In this document: one piece after another, positions 24,185 to 34,831 of the stretch
Layout: each line of letters opens with the position of its first letter
Numbering within the stretch: the stretch's first letter is position 1
Source: Tragulus kanchil
Lineage: Eukaryota > Chordata > Mammalia > Artiodactyla > Tragulidae
Direction: 5' to 3'
NCBI GenBank assembly: GCA_022376925.1
Contig: JAIOJX010000002.1
Coordinates: 64,256,001-64,320,000, forward strand
DNA: 64,000 nucleotides
The notes under the pieces: generated by a model
What the model saw: only the letters and a program-made list of their open reading frames with translations
Told to the model about the DNA's origin: nothing
Database searches by the model: none
Translations under genes and position numbers: made by a program

Positions 24185-24999
24185 TAGAATCTCTTCCCAG
24201 AAAACTAGGAGACCAGGCTTCCAACCAGTTTTTGTTGACTTCATTCATTAAATGTCTTTCATGCCACTATTGCTGATGGTGTTTGTTGTAGTACCTCTAC
24301 ATAGGAGCTACCCATAGATGCTACATAGGAGCAGGTACTACATACTCCTACTCCATACGAGGCCCTGGGTGAGTAGTAAGGTAGGTAGCTGTAGTCTGCT
24401 TCTTTTTTACATTTTTCTAATACCTTTTTAAAAAGATAGAGCAGAAATAGGGAAATTGTTTCTAATATAGTCTAAAGTAAAACAACTGATAATGTACAAT
24501 AAAAATTCATTAAGAGACTACTATGAACAATTACATGCCAACAAATCAGATAGTTTACGAAAAATGGGTAAATTTCTAGAAAAATTTAATCTAGAACTGA
24601 AATCAAAAAGTAATAAAATATCTTAAGAGAGCAACAGTGTAAGAAGTTTGGATCTGTAATAAAAACATCCCCCCAAAGAAAAGTCTAGGACTAGATGAAA
24701 AACATCTAGATGAAACATAGTCCAGGACTAGATGAAAAACATCCCCCAAAAGAAAAGTCCAGGTAGACTTCACTGGTGAATTCTACCAAACATTTAAAAG
24801 AGAATTAACACCAGTCTTTCTCAAACTCTTTCAGAAAACCAAAGAGGATAGAATGCTTCTAAATTCATTTTATGAGGCCAGTATCACCCTAATACCAAAG
24901 CTAGACAGGCCTCTACAAGAAAATAGGCACTATCTCTAATGAACATAGATGCAAAAATTCTTAACAGAACACTAAAAAACAGAATTCCAGCAGTACATT

Positions 25000-25332
25000 A
25001 AAAGTTCATACTCGGGCTTCCCCTGGTGGTCCAGTGGGTAAGGACACCGCCTTGCAGTGCAAGGGGCGCCGGTTCGATCCCTGGCCTGGGAAGATCCCAC
25101 GTGCTGCGGAGCGGCTGGACCGATGTGTCCAATTACCGAGCCGGAGCTCTGGAACGCATGCGCCCAGAGCCGGTTCTCTGCGACGACATGCCACCGCTAT
25201 GGGAGGCCCACACGGGCCAAAGAACAAAGACGGATGAAAATAGAGAAACGAAAGACCAATAGAAGTGGCCTGCCCGCTCCCCTCCCTCCCCAACCCGACC
25301 CCCGCCCAAAAAAAAAAAAAAGTTCATACTCC
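25000..25332 (+). mobile_element. CHR-type SINE, long-body subtype with C-rich end
   Basis: Body 25014-25317 inside the old L1, with a near-perfect target-site duplication AAAAGTTCATACTC at 25000-25013 and from about 25318. It is one of the best-preserved copies: head, GGTTCGATCCCTGGCC box, GAAAGACCAATAGAAGTGGC, then a CT-rich stretch and poly-A. Confidence 0.95.
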
Positions 25333-25417
25333 ACAATCAAGTGGGATTTATTCCTGGAATGCAAGAATAGTTCAACATATGCAGATCAATAAATGTTATA
25401 TACCACATTACTACAAT

Positions 25418-26500
25418 GAAAAACAAGACTTGATCATCTCAGTAGATGCAGAAAAGTTGACAAAGCTCAGTAACCTTCCATGACAAAACTCTCAATAAAT
25501 TAGCTATAGAAGGAATATACATCAAAATAATAAAGCTTATCTGTATGGCAAGAATGCCTACTCTTATGCAGCATAGTAGTGGAAGTTCCAGCCAGAGCAC
25601 TTAGGCAAGACAAAGAAATAAAAAGCATCCAAGTTGGAAAGGAAGAAGTAAAATTACAGAGGATATGATCTTGTATATAGAACATCCTGAAAGATTCCAT
25701 AGATGTACTGTTAGAACTAATAAACAAGTTTCATAAAGCTGCAAGGTACAAATTGAAAGAGAAAATCAGTTAGTTGTGTTCATATATGCTAACAATGGAC
25801 TATTTAAACAAAAAAACACAATCGCATTTACATAGCATCAAAAACAATAAAATACTTAGGAATAAATTTAACCAAGGTGGTGAAAGATCTCTGCTTTGAA
25901 AACTACAAGATATTGATGAAAGAAATTAAGTAACACAAATAAATGGAAAGGTATCCGTGGTCATGGATTACAATATTGTTAAAAATGCCCATACTAAACT
26001 ACCCAAAGTGATCTATATATTCAGTGTGATCCCTATCGATATTCTAATGGAATTTTTCATAGAAAGAGGATAAGCAATGCCCAAATTAATATGCAGCTGC
26101 AGAAGACCTTAAGCCACCAAAGGAATATGGGAAAGAGAAGCAAAACTGATGCATATACTTCCTGATTTTAAATTTATTATGAAGTCATAATAAAAACAGT
26201 GGATACTGATGAACCTACTTGCATGGCAGGAATAGAGACACAGACATAGAGGACAGACTTGTGGACCCAGTGAGGGAAGGACAGGGTGAGACGAACTGAG
26301 AGTGTAGCATTGATGTATGTACACAACCCTGGGCAAAATGGATGGCTAATGGGAAGCATATGTATAGCACAGAGAGCTCAGCTTGGTCCTCTGTGATGAC
26401 CTACGGGCCATGATGGGGATGAGGCAGGGACGTGATGGGAGGGAGGCTTAAGAAGGAGGGCATATATGTATACTTACAGTTGATCTGGGCTTCCCAGGTG
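25418..26500. repeat. Tandem duplication 10, copy 1
   Basis: It is followed at once by 26501-27583. Both copies are exactly 1083 bp and I see no difference between them. Copy 1 ends within the first 15 bases of the Bov-tA SINE that is complete in copy 2, which fixes the join. Confidence 0.97.
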
Positions 26501-27583
26501 GAAAAACAAGACTTGATCATCTCAGTAGATGCAGAAAAGTTGACAAAGCTCAGTAACCTTCCATGACAAAACTCTCAATAAATTAGCTATAGAAGGAATA
26601 TACATCAAAATAATAAAGCTTATCTGTATGGCAAGAATGCCTACTCTTATGCAGCATAGTAGTGGAAGTTCCAGCCAGAGCACTTAGGCAAGACAAAGAA
26701 ATAAAAAGCATCCAAGTTGGAAAGGAAGAAGTAAAATTACAGAGGATATGATCTTGTATATAGAACATCCTGAAAGATTCCATAGATGTACTGTTAGAAC
26801 TAATAAACAAGTTTCATAAAGCTGCAAGGTACAAATTGAAAGAGAAAATCAGTTAGTTGTGTTCATATATGCTAACAATGGACTATTTAAACAAAAAAAC
26901 ACAATCGCATTTACATAGCATCAAAAACAATAAAATACTTAGGAATAAATTTAACCAAGGTGGTGAAAGATCTCTGCTTTGAAAACTACAAGATATTGAT
27001 GAAAGAAATTAAGTAACACAAATAAATGGAAAGGTATCCGTGGTCATGGATTACAATATTGTTAAAAATGCCCATACTAAACTACCCAAAGTGATCTATA
27101 TATTCAGTGTGATCCCTATCGATATTCTAATGGAATTTTTCATAGAAAGAGGATAAGCAATGCCCAAATTAATATGCAGCTGCAGAAGACCTTAAGCCAC
27201 CAAAGGAATATGGGAAAGAGAAGCAAAACTGATGCATATACTTCCTGATTTTAAATTTATTATGAAGTCATAATAAAAACAGTGGATACTGATGAACCTA
27301 CTTGCATGGCAGGAATAGAGACACAGACATAGAGGACAGACTTGTGGACCCAGTGAGGGAAGGACAGGGTGAGACGAACTGAGAGTGTAGCATTGATGTA
27401 TGTACACAACCCTGGGCAAAATGGATGGCTAATGGGAAGCATATGTATAGCACAGAGAGCTCAGCTTGGTCCTCTGTGATGACCTACGGGCCATGATGGG
27501 GATGAGGCAGGGACGTGATGGGAGGGAGGCTTAAGAAGGAGGGCATATATGTATACTTACAGTTGATCTGGGCTTCCCAGGTG
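26501..27583. repeat. Tandem duplication 10, copy 2
   Basis: Exact second copy of 25418-26500 and the cleanest duplication in the window. Confidence 0.97.
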
Positions 27584-27867
27584 GCATAGCAGCAAAGAAT
27601 CCACTTGCTAATGCAGGAGACATGGGTTCTGTCCAAGTCTGGAAGATCCTCTGAAGTAGGAAATGACAACCCTGCCTCTGGAGCAGGAAATTTTCTTGCC
27701 TGAAAAATTCCCTGGAAAGAGGAGGCTGGTGGGCTGCAGTCCAAGGAGTCACAAAGAATTGGATATAACTAAGCGAATGACCATGCACACATAGCTGATT
27801 CATATAGCAGAAACCAACACAACATTGCAAAGCAGTTACTCTCCAATTAAAAAAATAAAAAACAGTG
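27272..27867 (+). mobile_element. Short L1 3' end nested in old L1
   Basis: A ruminant-type L1 3' UTR (27285-27569 plus 27791-27856) splits the old L1. It is flanked by AATAAAAACAGTG at 27272-27284 and a matching repeat ending at 27867, and is itself split by a Bov-tA SINE. The 5' part is repeated at 26202-26486 through duplication 10. Confidence 0.8.
27570..27790 (+). mobile_element. Bov-tA SINE
   Basis: Head GGGCTTCCCAGGTGGCATAG, CAGGAGACATGGGTTCTGTCC box, and Bov-A part to GTCACAAAGAATTGGATATA. Inserted in the L1 3' UTR above. Confidence 0.9.
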
Positions 27868-28549
27868 ACATACTGGCGTAGAAACAGACACATACATCAG
27901 TGACACATACATCTTTCAAGAGACAAAATAAAAGTAATCCATGCACATACCATCATCTAATATCGGACGAGAGCCAAGAATATAGTTTCTTTAATAAATG
28001 TTGCTAGGAAAATTGGATAGTTACATACAAAAGAATGAAATTCTACCTCTGTCTTACAACATACACAAAAATTAACTTGAAGCAAATTAAAGACTCAAAT
28101 GTGAGACCTAAAACCATAAAGCTCCTAAAAGAAAACAGAGGGAAAATGCTTTGTGACAGTAGTGTTCTCAGTAAATTTTTGGATATGACACCTAAAGCAC
28201 AGGCAACAAAATAAAAATAAACCAGTGAGACTACATCACAGTGAAAGAAATAATCAACAAAATAAAAAGCCAGCCTAAGGATGGGAGAAAATATTTGCAA
28301 ACCACTTATCTGATAAGGTGTTAATAACCAAAGTATATTTTGAACTCATAAAACTCAACAGCAAAAAACCAACAGTTGAATTAAAAACGCAGAGGATCTG
28401 AATCAGTGTTTTTTCCAAAGAAGACATACGAACGATAAAGTTATGTGAAAAGAAGGTTAGTATCACTAATCATCAGGGAAATGCAAATCAAAACCTAAGT
28501 GAGATCACCCCATACCTATTAGAATGGCTGTTACCAAAAAGATATTAGA

Positions 28550-28762
28550 GGGCTTCCCTGGTAGTCCAGTGGGTAAAGACACCGCCTTGCAGTGCAAGGG
28601 GCGCTGGTTCGATCCCTGGTCTAGGAAGATCCCATGTGCTGCAGGGCAGCTGGACCGATGTGCTCGATCACCGAGCCAGCGCTCTGGAGGGCATGCGCTC
28701 AGAGCTGGTGCTCTGCAATGACTGAGGCCACCGTGATGGGAGGCCCACACAGGCCAAAAAAA
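28550..28762 (+). mobile_element. CHR-type SINE, first of an adjacent pair
   Basis: Head and body typical of the long-body subtype. It ends early at AGGCCCACACAGGCC plus a short A run. The target repeat AAAAAGATATTAG precedes it and AAAAGATATCAG follows. Confidence 0.9.
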
Positions 28763-28769
28763 GATATCA

Positions 28770-29046
28770 GGACTTTCCTGGTGCTCCAGTGGGTAAAGAG
28801 TCTGCCTTGCAGTGCAAGGGGTGCCGGTTCGATCCCTGGCCTGGGAAGATCCCACGTGACTTGGAGCAGTTGGACCGGTGTGTCCAATTATGAGCCAGCT
28901 ATCTGGAGCGCATGCACCCAGAGCCAGTGCTCTGCAACGAGACAGGCTACTGCAATGGGAGGCCCACACAGGCCAAAGAACAAAGATGGATGAAAATAAA
29001 TAAATGAAAGACCAATAAAAGAGGCCAAATTAAAAAAAAAAAAAAG
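28770..29046 (+). mobile_element. CHR-type SINE, second of an adjacent pair
   Basis: Begins GGACTTTCCTGGTGCTCCAG and ends in poly-A followed by AAAGATATCAG. The same target word stands before, between and after the two SINEs, so the second landed in the duplicated target of the first. Confidence 0.9.
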
Positions 29047-29601
29047 AAAGATATCAGATAAACGTTAGCAAGGATATGGTGAAAAGGGAACCCCCATGCA
29101 CTGTTGGTGTGGGTAAATTGGCACAGCCACAATGAAAAACAGTATGGAGGTTCCACAAAAAGTTTAAAATAGACCTACCATGGGATCCATCAGTCCCACT
29201 ACTGGGTATATATCCATAGGAAATGAAATCACTATCTCAAAGAGTTATCTGCACCCTCATGTTAACTGCAGCTTTATTCACAATAGCTATGACATGGGAA
29301 CAACCTAAATACTAATCTAAATACTACAACTTAAATACTGGATGAATGGATAAAGAAAATGAGGTTGAGAAACACACTGGAATATTATTCAACCACAAAA
29401 AGGAAATAGTACTATTTGCAACAACATGGATGGACCTTGATTGAGGGCATTATGTTGAGTGAAATAAGTCAGACAAAGACACATACTGTATGATCTCACA
29501 TGTGGAATTTGAAAAAGCTGAACTCATAGAAACAGAGAGTAGAATAGTGGCTGTCAGTGTCTGGAGACTGGGGGAAATGGTGAGATGTTGCTCAAAAGGT
29601 A

Positions 29602-29984
29602 TACATTTCCAGTTTTTTTAAAAAAATCTAATTTATTTATTTTTGGCTGTTCTGGGTCTTCATTACTGTGTGGGCTTTCTCTAGTTTCAGTGAATGGGGG
29701 CCACTCTCTAGTTGTGGTGCACAGGGGCTTCTCATTGTGGTGGCTTCTCTTGTTGCAGAGCACAGGCCCTAGGGCATGTGGGCTTCAGTAGTTGCAGCCC
29801 GCAGGCTCAGTACTTGCACTTCCTGGGCTCTAGAGAACAGGCACAACAGTTGTGGCACCGGGGCTTAGTTACTCCAAGCCCTGTGAGATCTTCCAGGAAC
29901 AGAGATTGAACCTGATATCTCCTACATTAGCAGGCAGATTCTTTACCATTGAGCCACCAGGGAAGCCCCTACATTTTCCATTTT
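29602..29984 (-). mobile_element. CHR-1-type SINE, minus strand
   Basis: Body 29612-29968. On the minus strand it begins GGGCTTCCCTGGTGGCTCAA and has a body rich in GTTGTGG/CACAAC words, unlike the long-body subtype. Flanks TACATTTCCAGTTTT and TACATTTTCCATTTT are an imperfect target-site duplication. Confidence 0.88.
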
Positions 29985-30523
29985 AAGTTGAATAACTTGT
30001 GAGGGACCTAACATATACATGATGAATATAGCTGACAAAATTGTATAGTTGAAAGTTACTAAGAAAGTAAATCTTAAATGTTCTCACAGCAATTACTCAA
30101 CAAAGGTAATTATATGAGTTTATAGAAATGTTAGTTAACCCTATTGTAGTAATCATTTTGCAATATACATGCCTATTGGATCATCACACTGTATACCTTA
30201 AACATAGACTGTGTATTTATTTTATTTTTTGTTTAAATCCAGCAATTCAGCCTCAGGTATAGACAGAAATGAGAATATATGTCCACAAAAAATTTTTACA
30301 TAGGTGCATTACTCACAATAGCCAAAAAGTGGGAATAATCCAAATGTCCATCAACTTATGAATAAAATATTTCCTTAATATAAAATATTATTTGGCAATA
30401 AAAAGAAATGACAGATTAATACATGCTATAACATGAATAAGCCTCAGAAATATTAGGCTAAGTGAAATAAGTTAGATACCAAAGACCAGACATTGTATGA
30501 TTCCATTTACGTGAAATGTTCAT

Positions 30524-30578
30524 AAAAGGCAAATCCAAGTAAAATAAAAATTAAAAAAAAAAAAAAAAGGCAAATCCA
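30524..30578 (+). mobile_element. Minute poly-A retro-insertion
   Basis: The perfect 14-bp direct repeat AAAAGGCAAATCCA (30524-30537 and 30565-30578) brackets only 27 bp, a few bases like the extreme L1 3' end followed by poly-A. Confidence 0.8.
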
Positions 30579-30656
30579 TGGAGATAGGAAATAGATTAGT
30601 TGTCTGTGCCTGTGTTGGGAACGGAGAGCTTTTAAAGAAGTTTCTTTGGGAGATGA

Positions 30657-30690
30657 GTTTTGTTGTTCAGTTGCTAAGTCATGTCCACGA
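30657..30690 (+). mobile_element. Bov-A/BovB tail fragment of about 30 bp
   Basis: TTGTTGTTCAGTTGCTAAGT is the classic end sequence of Bov-A units. It interrupts the L1 3' fragment. It is too short to classify further. Confidence 0.6.
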
Positions 30691-30836
30691 TAGAAATGTT
30701 CAAAATTAGATTTGGGTGATAGTTTAACAACTGTCTAAATGTACTAATAACCACTGAAGTATACACTTTTAACTGATGTATTATTTGGTTTGTAAAATCA
30801 TATGCCAATAAGGTTATTTTTAAAAGAGGGCAAAAG

Positions 30837-31109
30837 GGGCTTCCCTGGTAATCCGGTGGGTAAAGAGTCCGCCTTGCAGTGCAAGGGGCACCGGTTCAAT
30901 CCCTGGCCCGGGAGGATCCCATGTGTGGAGGTGCGGCTGGACCCATGTGTCCAATTATGAGACAGCGCTCTGGAGCGCATGCACCCAGGGCCGGTGCTCT
31001 GCAAGGAGAGAGGCCACTGCGATGGGAGGCCCACACAGGCCAAAGAATAAAGATTCATGAAAACTAAATAATGACTTAGAGGCAAAAAAAAGGTTAAAAA
31101 AAAAACGGG
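30837..31109 (+). mobile_element. CHR-type SINE, long-body subtype
   Basis: Head GGGGCTTCCCTGGTAATCC, box GGTTCAATCCCTGGCC, body TGTCCAATTATGAGACAGC and an A-rich tail. Flanks GAGGGCAAAAG and GGGGGCAAAGG are compatible with a target duplication. Confidence 0.9.
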
Positions 31110-32276
31110 GGGCAAAGGGTTGGAGGAGGCAGGCATGATATGTAAGAAAGGCCTTTTTTTTTTTTTCATTTAAAGCATGAGAGGAATATATGTGGATGAT
31201 ATAGGCAGGAAAAGGAGAAGGAAATGGAAACAGAGTGGAGAGAGAGAAAATAATAAAACACAAAGGAATAAGGCTGGCAAGTTATAGACAATAACAGACT
31301 AAGGTTAAGAATGAATTTGGAGAAAGAGAGGCAAGGACAAGAGCAAGATCTTCCTTCTGTGGAAATATATGGAAATGAGCTTGTAGATTAAAAAGAAAAG
31401 GGGAAGAAAAGTGAGAGTGTTTATATTTTATGGCCTATGATTTTCAGTCATACAGAAAACCAAGTAACATATTTGAGTAATGAGTTTGATAACTTCAGCC
31501 TGGTGATGGCTCAGATAACAAATGTGAAGAATAAAAGGGAAAGCTGATGAAACGAATAGATGGATTTCAGAGACATTAGGACTTAGCCGAGTTTAAATAA
31601 AACCTTGCAAAGCACTTAATCATCAAAGTTTTTATCCAGCAGCTTTAGGTTTCTATGAAACTAAAGCAGAAAACATTGATGGGTTAACTGCTTGTCAACC
31701 AGTGTTTGAACTGGTAGAGGACAGGTTCTTGCCGAGGTTAGAGACGAAAGTGCAGATTTAATGACGTATAAAAAACTCAACCACTATTTTGGATATGATT
31801 GTCACAAAATAAATAGCAAATATGATGATACAATATGCCTTTCAGAAAAAGAATTTCACTTTAGTTAAGCATTTAAGTTCAACTTTTAAAGGTTACTAAG
31901 CCTCTCTAAGATCCTGGAAGTGGTGCTTAGTGCTTCCTTATCAAATAGAAATCTCAGAAAAACCAGGAGCCACTTCCCAATCTACCAAATGGGTCCCTAG
32001 AAGCTACCGAAGGAAGTCCAGAGCGGTGCTTTCCCAAGCGCCACATCTGAACACAGGGATGGTTGCTGGATATGCACATGCCTGGGTCCTTGCTCAGAAA
32101 CACTGTGAATTACACTCTGGGGTGCAGTCCAGACAGTCTATACATTTAACCAGGTATAAAGGGGATGCTGATGTTAGAATGGTGAAGTCTGTCCAACCGA
32201 GTAAAGATTTAAGCCGAAAATGGTGACGGTGAGAAAAAGTGGTACCAGTCAAATAATTGAAAAAGCGGGGTAGGAG
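31110..32276. other. Mostly unique DNA upstream of the CpG island
   Basis: No recognised repeat. An open frame of 98 codons at 31930-32226 is the longest one here. I recognise no domain in it and do not call it a gene. Confidence 0.5.
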
Positions 32277-32303
32277 GTGGGGGAGGGAGGGAGGGAGGGA
32301 GAG
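32277..32303 (+). repeat. GGGA simple repeat
   Basis: Five or more runs of three or more G separated by single A. It matches the G-quadruplex pattern on the + strand, about 1.4 kb before the OXR1 start codon. Confidence 0.85.
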
Positions 32304-32499
32304 GTGAGGTGTTGAGGTGGATGATCATCTTTAATGGTTTTGGTTAAATGCTTACGTTCCTGAAAGATATTCTCTGGACTCCACTGTTCGGTATGATTAG
32401 CTCTCCAACTTCCTTTTCTTCCAAAACATTAATAAATTGGTAATTCCAAGGAAAGAGAGTGTATTTAATGCATGGGAAAAACTAAAGAGCTACGTGTCT

Positions 32500-32693
32500 C
32501 AAGTTGCTTCCGTCGTGTCTGACTCTTTGCAACCCTATGGGCTGTAACCCACAGGCTCCTCTGTCCATGGGATTCTCCACGCAGGAATATGGAGTGGGTT
32601 GCCATTTCCTCTTGGAGGGAAAGGAACCTGCTTCTCTTTTGTTTCCCGTTTTGGCAGGCGGGTTCTTTACCACTAGCGCTATTTGGGAAGTCC
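32500..32693 (-). mobile_element. Bov-tA SINE, minus strand
   Basis: Bov-A part with GACTCTTTGCAACCCTATGG and GGAGTGGGTTGCCATTTCCT, then a diverged tRNA-like head ending GGGAAGTCC. It is the repeat closest upstream of the promoter. Confidence 0.88.
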
Positions 32694-33421
32694 ACCTCCT
32701 TAATAATCCTTCAAACAGATGTGACAGGAAGCGAATAACCAGACCTCACAGGAAACGACATCGAGTACTAAATGTCCATCAAATGTCACAGCGCTTTCTC
32801 TCCTTAAAGGACAAGGGTGCACGTTAAAGCCTAATAATTACCTTGCCTTACAGAAGCAGAGTCATGGAAGGTCAAATTCTTTAACATCAGTCCATAATAC
32901 CACGGCCAACTTCGAACGTGCTTTTTATTAATGCTTTATTTTATAAAGACAATCTGCAAGTGCTTCCTTCTGGGTTCTTTCCTGCTCACTACGACTGCAG
33001 TCTCACCTTCAAACTTAACTTTCCTCTCACCCACCTGGCCTGCCCCCCGCCCACCGATTTCAAACGGCAAAAGTTTCCTGTGAATTGTGTCCCTCCTGTA
33101 ACGCACACGAACTCCCTGAAACTTCCTGACAGTCAGAAACTTTTGGACACCGCCGTCCTAGGTCCCCCCGACTCGGCAAACCCAGCAAAGCCTCTGCAGG
33201 GCCGTCCTTAGCCCCTGCTCTGCCCTCGGGGCCGGGAGACTTGACCTCCCCTACCCCGGGCCCCGCGGTCCTGAAAGTCCGGTCCGGCCAGGCCAGGGCG
33301 GAGCGGGGTAGGGCGGGGCAGGCCGGCTCCATCGGGACCAGGCGCGTGGGGGGAGAGCCGAGAGGCCCGGTTCGGCTTGCTACAAGGCCCCTGCTTTCCG
33401 AGGCGCTCTCTGTTCCAGGAC

Positions 33422-33538
33422 ATGGGTAGCCACAGTTCACAAGATAGGTCCGGCCCCGAATCGGCGTTGGAAAGCCACGGGAAAAACTTTTCCAAACTTT
33501 CGTCCCGCTCCGACCCCCTCCGCCGCGCCGTCCCCTGA
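33422..33538 (+). promoter_or_regulatory. Upstream ORF 1 in the OXR1 leader
   Basis: ATG at 33422, stop TGA at 33536-33538, 38 codons. The stop overlaps the next upstream ATG (TGATG). It matters only if transcription starts before 33422, which is not known. Confidence 0.35.
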
Positions 33539-33702
33539 TGGTCGCCCCCGGGCCGGGCTGCGGACGTCCCCTCCCCCTCCCCGCCTCCCCCGAGGCGTGC
33601 CCAGCCGCCGCCCCCGGGGGTCTGGTCCGACGCGCGGGCGGGCGCGCACCGAGTGGCCGTGGCGTCCTGGGCGCCTGCCCCGCGGCAGGATGGACTACCT
33701 GA
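33538..33702 (+). promoter_or_regulatory. Upstream ORF 2 overlapping the OXR1 start
   Basis: ATG at 33538-33540, 54 codons, stop TGA at 33700-33702, ten bases past the OXR1 ATG in a different frame. Ribosomes using it would bypass the main start. The evidence is position only. Confidence 0.4.
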
Positions 33703-33888
33703 CCACGTTCACGGGCAAGAGCGGGCGCCTTCTGCGGGGCACAGCCAACCGCCTGTGGGGCTTCGGGGGTGGCGGCGAAGCCCGTCAGGTGCGCTTCGAG
33801 GATTTCCTGAGGGAGCCCGCCCAGGGGGACCCCGGGTGCGGGTCCCTGCCCCACCGGCCCCCGGCGCCGTCCAGCCCGGAGGGACCCG
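33690..33888 (+). CDS. OXR1: OXR1 alternative first coding exon
   Basis: OXR1 is a TLDc-domain protein that protects cells, neurons above all, from oxidative damage. This exon encodes the alternative N-terminus beginning MDYLTTFTGKSGRLLRGT, with RQVRFEDFLREPAQGD near residues 33-48 and a Pro/Ser-rich end (PPAPSSPEGP). From memory it closely matches the N-terminus of a mammalian OXR1 isoform with the same MDYLTTFT start. The ATG has a strong context (A at -3, G at +4). The exon gives 66 codons plus one base and ends at a consensus donor, CCG|GTGAGC. That one base joins the exon at 60245 to form GAC (Asp), so the phase fits. The CpG island around it supports a real promoter. The lineage-specific substitutions (G in TGKSG, W in RLWGF) come from memory of the human protein and need alignment. 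Confidence 0.93.
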
Positions 33889-34149
33889 GTGAGCCCATCC
33901 TTCCTTCGCGTCCCGCGCGGCCGGCCCGGGCTGCGGGCTGCGGGCTGGGGGGCGGCGGCGGGTGGTCGCTGCGCAGGGCACGGGCCGGGGGCGGCAGGTA
34001 GCGCGGGGCCGGGGGGCCGCGGGGCCGCGGGGCGGGCGCTGCGAGCGGAAGACCTCCTCGGGGCTGCGCCGGGGCTCTTCCTGCCCTGCTCTTCCTGCTT
34101 GCTTCACCCGAACTCGACTTTTTTTCTACCCCGCCGACTGTTGCAAGCG

Positions 34150-34808
34150 TAGATCCCCTTCGTTTCTCCTTCCCCCGGGAGGTGAATATTGAATCAATTA
34201 TGACGCTTGTGTGTTTCCTCTCGGGGATCCTTAGGAACGCCTCGCTTGGCATGGGCTTTGGGGTTGGGTCATTGTTTTTATTTGGTGTTTGTTAGAATTC
34301 ACATCAGCACGGAATACGACTTTGAAAAAGAAAATGCGTAACGTACGGAGGAACCCAGTGGAGTTTTGTATCGTGTATTTTTTTTTTTTTTTTTGAGAGG
34401 CCCGCGTGTTGTCCTGTGGTGGCTGTGTAGAAACTTCTCAGTTGCCACTTCTTCCGCCTGTTACGGTTTCTTTCATCTTAGTGGCGTTTACTACTTAAAA
34501 ATAAATAAAATCAGTCGTAATGACACGACACTGCTACCCTTCGGAGTTTTTTTAAAGCACTTGCCGAAGCGTTATTGGCGTCATGCTTATGATAACTTCT
34601 CCACTGTCGTTGGCGTTCCCTGAGTTGTTAAGCACACCTCTCCTGGGCGTATTTTGTTCTTATTACCTGTTCTGATACACATTTTGGTGTCATCAGAGTA
34701 AATTACATGAACATTAGAGAGTTTAGAGAATTAGGTACAGAGAATATAAAATCCATTCACAGTGCCACATCCTACCGTTCATTTTAAAGCCGTGAAACAG
34801 GACATCTG
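34150..34808. other. Intronic unique DNA
   Basis: Apart from a poly-T run at about 34378-34394, nothing is recognised. CpG content falls off after about 34130. Confidence 0.5.
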
Positions 34809-34831
34809 GTGTGTGTGTGTGTGTGTGTGTG
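34809..34831 (+). repeat. (GT)n microsatellite
   Basis: Eleven uninterrupted GT units. Confidence 0.97.

Larger units (their letters stand above)
24440..30235 (+). mobile_element. Old plus-strand L1, heavily interrupted
   Basis: L1 ORF2 sequence runs from the linker before the reverse transcriptase (about 24470), through RT-type sequence near 25340-26180, to the C-terminal and 3' UTR text near 29090-30200. All frames are broken. Later insertions include a CHR SINE (25014), a short L1 end with a Bov-tA (27285-27856), two adjacent CHR SINEs (28550-29046) and a CHR-1 type SINE (29612). A local repeat of about 60 bp lies at 24665-24760. Part of it is duplicated by the assembly. Confidence 0.8.
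30236..30800 (+). mobile_element. Second L1 3' fragment
   Basis: ORF2-end text such as CACAATAGCCAAAAAGTGGG and CCAAATGTCCATCAACTTATG restarts here after the 3' end of the previous L1, so it is a separate old insertion. It contains the 27-bp poly-A insertion at 30538. Confidence 0.75.
33140..34130 (+). promoter_or_regulatory. OXR1: CpG island promoter of an OXR1 isoform
   Basis: About 1 kb of very GC- and CpG-rich DNA in an otherwise AT-rich window, centred on the first coding exon. It has GC boxes, for example GGGCGGGGC at 33311-33319 and a GGGCGGAGC-like motif nearby, and no TATA box that I can see. This is the pattern of a broad housekeeping-type promoter. No transposon lies inside it and no duplication touches it. 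The transcription start cannot be fixed from sequence alone. Confidence 0.88.

Noticed and set aside
31930..32226. 98-codon plus-strand frame as a gene
   Set aside because: No recognisable domain, no clear promoter, splice or codon signal, and length within chance for this amount of sequence.
33060..34252. 264-codon minus-strand and other long frames over the CpG island
   Set aside because: GC-rich DNA is poor in stop codons, so long frames arise by chance on all strands. Only the MDYLTTFT frame matches a known protein and has a fitting splice partner.
34378..34394. Poly-T tract as evidence of a processed pseudogene
   Set aside because: No reverse-transcribed sequence or direct repeats are visible beside it.
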